Positions 58,849 to 64,000 of a stretch of DNA of 64,000 bases are shown piece by piece (position 1 is the first letter of the stretch; each line of letters starts with the position of its first letter). The notes under the pieces are model-generated. The model was not told the DNA's origin, did no database searches, and was given only the letters and a program-made list of their open reading frames with translations. This stretch comes from Nonomuraea basaltis. Its GTDB lineage: Bacteria > Actinomycetota > Actinomycetes > Streptosporangiales > Streptosporangiaceae. The position numbers and the translations under genes were made by a program. The stretch covers positions 1 to 64,000 of the forward strand of contig NZ_VCJS01000050.1 of NCBI RefSeq assembly GCF_005893125.1. Reading direction: 5' to 3'.

Positions 58849-59370
58849 ATGTCCACACCCATTCGCGCCGCACCAGTCCAGGCCGGCAGGCGCTGGGCCA
58901 TCCTGGCCGTCATACTCGCCGCCGCCGTCCTGGACCTGCTCGACGCGACGATCACCAACCTCGCCGCTCCCACCATCGCGGCCGACCTCGGCGGCGGAGA
59001 GGCCCTCATCCAGTGGCTCGGCGCCGGGTACGCACTGGCGCTCGGTGTCCTGCTGGTCCTCGGCGGACGTCTTGGCGACAAGTACGGGCGGCGTCGGCTC
59101 TTCCTGATCGGCATCAGCGGCTTCACCATCGCATCCGTCGCCTGTGGGGTGGCAGGTGACGCGGGCACACTGATCGTGGCCCGGATGATCCAGGGGGCGT
59201 TCGGGTCGTTGATGATCCCACAGGGGTTCGGCATCGTGGGGGCGGTCTTTCCCCGTGATCAGCTCGGCAAGGCGTTCAGCGCGTTCGCTCCGCCGCTCGG
59301 CGCCTCGATCGCCTGCTGTGGCCTGGTGCGGCCGCTCCCCCGCAAGGCGCACGCTCACCACTCCCACTGA
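58849..59370 (+). pseudogene. Truncated MFS drug-efflux transporter gene
   Basis: The frame encodes only 173 residues. They cover the first four helices of a DHA2 (EmrB/QacA-like) transporter: LDLLDATITNLAAPTIAADL, the loop-2 motif GGRLGDKYGRRRLFLIG and ARMIQGAFGSLMIPQGFGIV. Members normally have about 480 residues and 14 helices. After AVFPRDQLGKAFSAF the sequence departs from the family and ends in LPRKAHAHHSH, so some 300 residues are missing. The remainder of the gene is not found downstream, which indicates a deletion. It is divergent from MarR, whose target may thus be broken. Confidence 0.75.
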
Positions 59371-59407
59371 ACAGCCCTTGTCCATCATCAGAGAGGCATG
59401 TCCCGAT

Positions 59408-60229
59408 ATGACCATTCTTGTTACCGGCGCTCGTGGCGCTGTGGCGACCGAGCTCATCGCCCTCCTGCGTCAGCGCGGCCTGCCCGTCCGCCCGGCCTCA
59501 AGTCGTCCGACCGACCCGTCGATCGCCACCTGCGACCTGACCGACCCGTCCACCTTCCGCGGTGTCCTGGCGGGCGTCAGCTCGATCTTCCTGTACGCCG
59601 AGTCGTCGCACATCGACGCCTTCGTGAAGGAGGCCGTCACCGCCGGAGTGGAGCACATCGTGTTGCTCTCTTCGTCCGCCGTGCTCGCCCCGGACGCCGA
59701 GGCCAATCCACTGGCCAAGCACCACCTGGACGTCGAACACGCCCTGACCGCCGCCCCCATCCGCAGCACGATGCTCCGCCCCGGTGCTTTCGCCGGTAAC
59801 GCCCTGGCCTGGTCCTGGCCCATCAAGGCCGGCGCCCCGGTGAGCCTGCCCTACCCGCAGTCGTACAACGATCCCATCCACGAGGCCGACCTCGCCGAGG
59901 CGGCCGCCGCCGTCCTGGCCGACCCCACCCTGAGCGGCCGGGCGTACACGCTGACCGGACCCGAGCCGATCACGTGTGCCGGGCAGATCGACATCCTCAG
60001 CCGCGTTACGGGCCAGGACATCGCCATCCGGAACGTCACCCGCGAGGAGTGGAAGGCGGAGATGGCCGAATACGTGTCCGGGCCCATCGCGGACGCGCTG
60101 CTGGACTGGCAGCGCTCGAACGACGGTGTTCCGACCGAGATCACCACGGACGTCGAGCGGCTGATCGGACGGCCCGGCCGTACGTTCGCCGCCTGGGCGC
60201 AGGAGCACGCGGCCGCCTTCACGCGCTGA
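59408..60229 (+). CDS. NmrA-like NAD(P)-binding reductase
   Basis: Rossmann-fold protein of 273 residues of the NmrA/atypical SDR type. It starts MTILVTGARGAVATELIALL (glycine loop GARGAVA), continues with VEHIVLLSSSAVLAPDAEAN and LRPGAFAGNALAWSWPIKAG, and has a substrate part rich in acidic residues. The SDR YxxxK pair is not obvious, as is usual for NmrA-like proteins, which act as quinone or redox-sensing reductases. It starts 37 bases after the truncated MFS frame and may be read from the same MarR-controlled promoter. Confidence 0.85.
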   Translation: MTILVTGARGAVATELIALLRQRGLPVRPASSRPTDPSIATCDLTDPSTFRGVLAGVSSIFLYAESSHIDAFVKEAVTAGVEHIVLLSSSAVLAPDAEANPLAKHHLDVEHALTAAPIRSTMLRPGAFAGNALAWSWPIKAGAPVSLPYPQSYNDPIHEADLAEAAAAVLADPTLSGRAYTLTGPEPITCAGQIDILSRVTGQDIAIRNVTREEWKAEMAEYVSGPIADALLDWQRSNDGVPTEITTDVERLIGRPGRTFAAWAQEHAAAFTR

Positions 60230-60255
60230 CGTGCACACGGCCGCCACGGCACGTC

Positions 60256-60603
60256 CGTCGATCCGACAAGGTCTTCCAGCACAACGGCGCCGGAACCCTG
60301 ACCATCAGGAACTTCCAGGTGCACAGCTCCGGCAAGCTCTACCGCGCCTGCGGCAACTGCTCCACCTCCTACCAGCGCCACGTGGTCATGGACGGCGTCA
60401 CCGCCCGCTCCACCAAGGTGCTGGCCGGCATCAACACCAACTGGGGCGACACCGCGCGCTTCAGCCGGATCACCGTGTACGGCAGCGCGACCATCTGCGA
60501 GAAGTACAAGGGCGTGCCCAAGGGCAGCGAGCCCACCAAGATCGGTGAGGGCGCCGACGGCGTGAACTGCCTCTACTCCGCATCCGACATCACCTACCGG
60601 TAG
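60256..60603 (+). pseudogene. 3' remnant of a family 3 pectate lyase gene
   Basis: About 110 codons that read as the C-terminal end of a PL3 pectate lyase: KVFQHNGAGTLTIRNFQVHS, SGKLYRACGNCSTSYQRHVV, DTARFSRITVYGS and ICEKYKGVPKGSEPTKIGEG, with the family's paired cysteines, ending at TAG 60601. There is no start: the frame emerges abruptly after the end of the reductase gene, so roughly the first half of the enzyme is gone. It belongs functionally with the pectin locus at 32,500-52,300 but lies 8 kb beyond it. Confidence 0.7.
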
Positions 60604-60899
60604 CCACCACCGGCAGGCGGGTACGGCCCCGGCACCCAGGACCGGGCCGTACCCGGTCGGAAGCCAACGCCCACAGAAGCTGTTGCATCCGTCCAGGCCA
60701 TGCGACGGAGACCGAGCCGGCAGGGACGCCGCCCTGCCGGCTTGGTCATGCCGCCCGGCGGTAGGTGCTGCCGGGTCCGACGCGGGTGGTGACGCGGGTG
60801 ATCGTGGCCGGGGGCGGAGCCGGACGCGCTCGTGCACGCCGCGAGGACCAGACAGGCAAGCAGGCCGACGGGCTTGATCATCACGATCCTCACCGTCAT
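60594..60899 (-). pseudogene. Degraded lipoprotein gene
   Basis: The 482-base gap before the peptidase gene contains a minus-strand frame with a clear lipoprotein signal, MIKPVGLLACLVLAACTSAS (from ATG 60881, or ATG 60899 with six more residues). The following part in this frame is not protein-like. One base over, a frame reads PATITRVTTRVGPGSTYRRA and stops near 60750, so a frameshift may have broken a small lipoprotein gene. The plus strand shows nothing convincing here. Confidence 0.35.
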
Positions 60900-61085
60900 T
60901 GTCAGAAGCTTTGGCCACCGCTGTTGTATCGTGCTGCCGTCGATCTGTCGCGTTCAATGCGGTGACCGTTCGCGCTCACCGCCGACGCCAGTTTTGAGGC
61001 TGTCGCGGCCGTCGACCGGGGGATGATCAAGGTCTGTCGTGTGCCGCGCAAGCGGGCCGGCCGGCCGACCGATGATTGGAGCAAT

Positions 61086-62708
61086 GTGCGAGGAAGATCT
61101 TCTCTGCTTGCCGCCGCCTTCGTGGCGATGGCGGCACTGTTACCCGTCTCGACGGCCAACGCGACAGCCGGGGAGGCCGCTGGAGACAGAGCCTCGGGGG
61201 CCACCGGCAAGGGCGGCATCGCCTGGGCGCCCTGCGAAGAGGAACCCACCGCCGAGTGCGGCACGCTGGCCGTCCCGATCGACTGGTCGAAGCCGAACGG
61301 GGCCAAGGTCGAGCTGGCCGTCGCGCGACGCAAGGCCACCGACCCCTCCGCCCGGGTCGGGTCCCTGGTGCTCGGCGCGGGCGGCCCGGGCGGATCGGGC
61401 GTGGAGTTCGCCTACAGTTCCCCCGGATTCTTCACCGAGGAGATCCACAAGCGGTTCGACATCGTCGGCTTCGACCCGCGGGGCGTGGGCCGCAGCAACC
61501 CGGTGATCTGCTCGGCGTCGGTGTTCAACCAGATGCCGTACGCGGTCATCAAGAACCAGGCCGAATTCGTCAAGTGGACCGCCTACAACGAGAGGCTCCG
61601 CGCCGACTGCCGGGCCCGCACCGGCCCCCTCTACGACCATGTCGACTCGCGCAACGTCGCGCGGGACATGGACGCCCTCCGCGCCGCGCTCGGCGAGGAG
61701 AAGCTCACCTTCTACGGGGTCTCGTACGGCACGCTGCTCGGACAGATGTACGCCGAGCTGTTCCCGAACCGGATCCGGGCCCTGGTCCTGGACAGCAACA
61801 TGGACCACAGCCTCGGCGTCAAGGCGTTCCTCGACAGCGAGGCCGCCGCCGTCGAGGACGCCTTCGACCAGTTCGTCGGCTGGTGTGACCAGGAGCCCAG
61901 CTGCGCTCTGCACGGCAAGGACGTCCGGGCGGTGTGGGAGCGGATCCTGGCCAAGGCGCGCAAGGGCGAGCTGTACTACCCGGGTGTCCCGGATCGCCCG
62001 ATGACCGAGATCCAGGTCCTGTGGCAAGGCGTGCTGGGCACCGAAGGACCCGCCTGGCAGCTGCTGAGCGAGATGCTTCGCGCCCTGGACGGCGGGGCGC
62101 CGCCGGAGTGGGTGCCTCCGCTGCCCGGCCGCCAGCCCGTGTCGGGTGAGGTCGCCCAGCTGCCGACCGCGATCCTCTGCCAGGACTACAGCCTCCGGGT
62201 GCGCAACTACAAGGAGTACGCCTTCCTGTTGCGCAGCTCCAACCGGCGGGCGCCTGACATGCGATACAACCCGATGCCGATGGAGGACCTGCCTGTCTGC
62301 CTCGGCCACCCCACGACCAACCCGCAGCACCGGCTGCGCTACACGGGCACCGCTCCGATCCTGCTGGGCAACTCGCTGCACGACCCCTCCACCCCGTACT
62401 CCTGGTCCGCCAACGTGGCCCGGCAGCTCGGCCCCAAGGCGCGCTTGCTCACCTACGAGGGCTGGGGTCACCGCATCTACGGCAAGGACGAGTGCAGCAC
62501 GGTGCCGATCGACAACTACCTGATCTCGCTGACCGTGATCCCGCAAGGCTTCCGCTGCCCCGTGGGCGGCAGATTCGAGACCAAGATGAAGAAGTCGCAG
62601 CGTGAGCTGTGGCCGACGGACAAGCTCTCCTGGGGCGGTTCCATCGTGACCCCGTCCCGCCTCCAGTCGGCCCCGGCCGCTGCCGGCACGTCCAAGACGT
62701 CCGGCTGA
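61086..62708 (+). CDS. Exported TAP-type alpha/beta-hydrolase (tripeptidyl aminopeptidase family)
   Basis: Secreted serine hydrolase of 540 residues. A signal peptide (about 1-28, RGRSSLLAAAFVAMAALLPV) precedes the alpha/beta-hydrolase fold: oxyanion HGGPG-equivalent GAGGPGGSG, FDPRGVGRSNP, nucleophile elbow FYGVSYGTLLGQMYAELFPN, and histidine in EGWGHRIYG within the C-terminal TAP-like domain. The aspartate is probably in GNSLHDPSTPY. Streptomyces homologues cut tripeptides from protein N-termini. I chose GTG 61086 (GGAG four bases before); ATG 61023 would put 21 hydrophilic residues before the signal. Confidence 0.9.
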   Translation: MRGRSSLLAAAFVAMAALLPVSTANATAGEAAGDRASGATGKGGIAWAPCEEEPTAECGTLAVPIDWSKPNGAKVELAVARRKATDPSARVGSLVLGAGGPGGSGVEFAYSSPGFFTEEIHKRFDIVGFDPRGVGRSNPVICSASVFNQMPYAVIKNQAEFVKWTAYNERLRADCRARTGPLYDHVDSRNVARDMDALRAALGEEKLTFYGVSYGTLLGQMYAELFPNRIRALVLDSNMDHSLGVKAFLDSEAAAVEDAFDQFVGWCDQEPSCALHGKDVRAVWERILAKARKGELYYPGVPDRPMTEIQVLWQGVLGTEGPAWQLLSEMLRALDGGAPPEWVPPLPGRQPVSGEVAQLPTAILCQDYSLRVRNYKEYAFLLRSSNRRAPDMRYNPMPMEDLPVCLGHPTTNPQHRLRYTGTAPILLGNSLHDPSTPYSWSANVARQLGPKARLLTYEGWGHRIYGKDECSTVPIDNYLISLTVIPQGFRCPVGGRFETKMKKSQRELWPTDKLSWGGSIVTPSRLQSAPAAAGTSKTSG

Positions 62709-62766
62709 GCTTCGACCGGCTTTGACCGCGCCGTGATCACACCATCGTCGGCGGCGCGGTCGGCGG

Positions 62767-62790
62767 CGGCCCGCGTCCGGATGCGGGCCG
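62767..62790. terminator. Hairpin after the peptidase gene
   Basis: CGGCCCGC / GCGGGCCG with an 8-base loop, 58 bases after the stop. Confidence 0.45.
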
Positions 62791-62818
62791 AGGTGGCCAT
62801 CGACCCCAAGGAGACGAG

Positions 62819-62848
62819 CGCCCGCCATGCCTATGTGGCAGGCGGGCG
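62819..62848. terminator. Strong hairpin between convergent genes
   Basis: CGCCCGCC-A-TGCC / GGCA-GGCGGGCG with loop TATGT and one bulged A, a 12-bp stem between the peptidase and the convergent NUDIX gene. Nothing else is seen in this 242-base gap apart from the hairpin at 62767. Confidence 0.65.
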
Positions 62849-62950
62849 CACCGTCACAACGCGCCCAGCGCGCTCGTACAGAGAACGCCGCCAAGTCCGA
62901 TCAGTCCGAGTATGCACACGATCTGTACGGCGGGTCGCCGCCGGCCCGGT

Positions 62951-63508
62951 TCAGCCTGGGGGTGTGCGCAGCAGGAACAGGGTGTACGCGGCCAACGTGG
63001 AGTTGTCGGTGATGACCCCGTCGCGGATCATGTCCTCGAGCTCGGCCCGCGAGAACCACCGGTGGCGCAGGTCTTGCTCCTCGACCTCGCGCGCCGCCTC
63101 CCCGTGCGACAGCTCCGAGGCCACGAACACGTCGAATCCCTGTGACGACATGCCGGTCGCGCAGTAGAGCCGTCCCAGGTGGTGCATCACCCCAGCCGTG
63201 ATGCCGGTCTCCTCCCGCAACTCCCGCCGGGCCAGCGGCTCGGGATCGCCCACGACGAGGCCGGGCAGCGACCCCTGCACGAACTCCCACGACCGCGAAC
63301 GCACCGGATACCGGTACTGCTCGACCAGATGGAAGCCGCCGTCCTCGACCGCGATGACCAGCGCGAAGTCGGGCTTGTCCACGTAGGTGTAGACGCCCTC
63401 GGAGCCGTCCAGGCGGACGATCCTGTCCTCGCGCAGCCGCATGTACGGCGACTCGTAGGCGACTCTCGTGGAGATCTGGCGGATCGGGTGTTCAAAGTCC
63501 GGCCGCAT
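62951..63508 (-). CDS. NUDIX hydrolase
   Basis: Pyrophosphohydrolase of 185 residues, ADP-ribose-pyrophosphatase-like. The NUDIX box is complete: GSLPGLVVGDPEPLARRELR continuing EETGITAG, which matches GX5EX7REUXEEXGU in spirit, with the REL-EE metal ligands intact (position of the first glutamate replaced in the loop). The N-terminal strand DFALVIAVEDGGFHLVEQYR is typical of the family. ATG 63508 follows GGAAGG at five bases; GTG 63514 is in frame. It diverges from a GntR regulator and is likely under its control. Confidence 0.88.
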   Translation of the reverse strand: MRPDFEHPIRQISTRVAYESPYMRLREDRIVRLDGSEGVYTYVDKPDFALVIAVEDGGFHLVEQYRYPVRSRSWEFVQGSLPGLVVGDPEPLARRELREETGITAGVMHHLGRLYCATGMSSQGFDVFVASELSHGEAAREVEEQDLRHRWFSRAELEDMIRDGVITDNSTLAAYTLFLLRTPPG

Positions 63509-63538
63509 GCTCACCTTCCCTTTCGACTGTAATCAGTA

Positions 63539-63566
63539 TAGCTGTATATACAGCTAGTGTTATAGT
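63539..63566. promoter_or_regulatory. GntR operator palindrome and -10 element
   Basis: TAGCTGTATATACAGCTA (63539-63556) is a perfect 18-bp palindrome between the divergent NUDIX and GntR genes. TATAGT (63561-63566) stands six bases before the GntR GTG, a leaderless arrangement. AGTATA (63535-63540) would serve as -10 for the NUDIX gene on the other strand. Confidence 0.6.
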
Positions 63567-63572
63567 CGAGGT

Positions 63573-64000
63573 GTGAACGCGACAGGCAAGCAGCCCGAGG
63601 ACTTCGCGCCTCGCTACTTCGTCATCGAGCAGGCGCTGCGCGAGCGCGTGGCCGCCTCCAGACCGGGGGACGCGCTGCCCTCGGAGAGCGAGCTGAGCGA
63701 GGAGTTCGCGGTCAGCAGGATGACCGCCCGCGCGGCCATGCAACGCCTGGTCGCCGACGGCCTGGTCGTACGGCACCCGGGCCGGGGCACCTTCGTGGCC
63801 CCGCCGCCGGGCAGCCGCCGCGCCGAGAGCCTGGTCCGCTTCAGCGAGGAGATCCGCCGTCGCGGGCAGCGGCCCTCCTCGCGGCTGTTGTCGGCCACCA
63901 CCCGCGCCGCCACCCCGCAGGAGGCCGACCGGCTGCGGCTGGGCAGGCGCGGACGGGTGATCGCGGTGGAGCGCGTGCGGCTGGCCGACGACCTGCCCAT
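63573..64000 (+). CDS. GntR-family regulator (UTRA/HutC type), 3' end outside window
   Basis: The first 142 codons of a GntR-type regulator. The winged helix (about residues 12-75) contains RYFVIEQALRERVAASRPGD, LPSESELSEEFAVSRMTARA and DGLVVRHPGRGTFVAPPP. The following part (RAESLVRFSEEIRRRGQRPS, then VIAVERVRLADD) is the beginning of the UTRA ligand-binding domain. GTG 63573 is the first possible start; the frame is closed upstream. Its ligand, often a sugar phosphate or amino acid derivative, is unknown. Confidence 0.88.
   Translation, partial: MNATGKQPEDFAPRYFVIEQALRERVAASRPGDALPSESELSEEFAVSRMTARAAMQRLVADGLVVRHPGRGTFVAPPPGSRRAESLVRFSEEIRRRGQRPSSRLLSATTRAATPQEADRLRLGRRGRVIAVERVRLADDLP

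Noticed and set aside
1..64000. CRISPR array, tRNA or rRNA genes, insertion sequences, phage integrase
   Set aside because: No regularly spaced repeats, cloverleaf-like runs, transposase or recombinase sequences were noticed on reading. A dedicated search (tRNAscan, ISfinder) was not possible.

Overview
The window is GC-rich throughout and has actinomycete features: many GTG starts, ATGA-coupled genes, a SigE-family ECF sigma factor, twin-arginine exported enzymes and several apparently leaderless genes (TANNNT, six bases, start codon). It fits a soil actinomycete, perhaps of the Streptosporangiales (Nonomuraea-like). That placement is an impression from gene content, not a computed assignment. 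I saw no transposase, integrase, tRNA, rRNA or CRISPR array.

Layout. Positions 1-15,000 hold mixed housekeeping and stress genes: a receptor-type Ser/Thr kinase (5' end missing), a quinone oxidoreductase, a LysE exporter, a PucR-type regulator with an ABC-2 exporter, a patatin-like hydrolase, a PlsC-like acyltransferase, cobQ, an MFS transporter, an MT0933-type small protein, an Mth938-fold protein, a SigE-family sigma factor with a linked membrane protein, and an AlkA-like glycosylase. Positions 15,000-21,900 hold a PucR regulator divergent from a coupled operon: polar amino-acid ABC transporter (with a 23-codon mini-ORF between binding protein and permease), a ureohydrolase and a TPP-dependent decarboxylase. 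This set matches the arginine transaminase (2-ketoarginine) route. Positions 21,900-32,100 hold HxlR, F420-type reductase, an orphan sensor kinase, an acetyltransferase, a HupE-like membrane protein next to a 1,326-residue exported phosphoesterase with a triplicated module, and ArsR with a divergent oxidoreductase.

Positions 32,500-52,300 form a polysaccharide-utilisation locus, most likely for pectin or another uronate-rich polymer. The forward half encodes exported enzymes: a sugar dehydrogenase with two CBM35-like and two FN3 modules, three beta-helix GH28-type proteins and a heparin-lyase-like protein, the last four joined by ATGA overlaps. The second half encodes uptake and intracellular breakdown: DUF624/YesL-like protein, two CUT1 permeases, binding lipoprotein, hydroxyacid dehydrogenase, divergent DUF2264 protein, a DeoR-HTH/LacI-sensor hybrid regulator and a heparinase II/III-like lyase. 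Matching TGATCGA direct repeats lie upstream of both the DUF2264/transport divergon and the heparinase-regulator pair.

Positions 52,300-64,000 hold an FdhF/YdeP-type molybdopterin oxidoreductase, a PMT-like membrane glycosyltransferase, a cysteine-free HesB-like protein, an exported nucleoside hydrolase, MarR with a truncated MFS gene, an NmrA-like reductase, a TAP-type peptidase, a NUDIX hydrolase and a GntR regulator cut by the window end. Gene remnants are frequent here (ABC permease tail, pectate-lyase tail, truncated MFS, degraded lipoprotein).

At four places a short stretch covering the 3' end of a gene or gene fragment is tandemly duplicated just past the stop codon.
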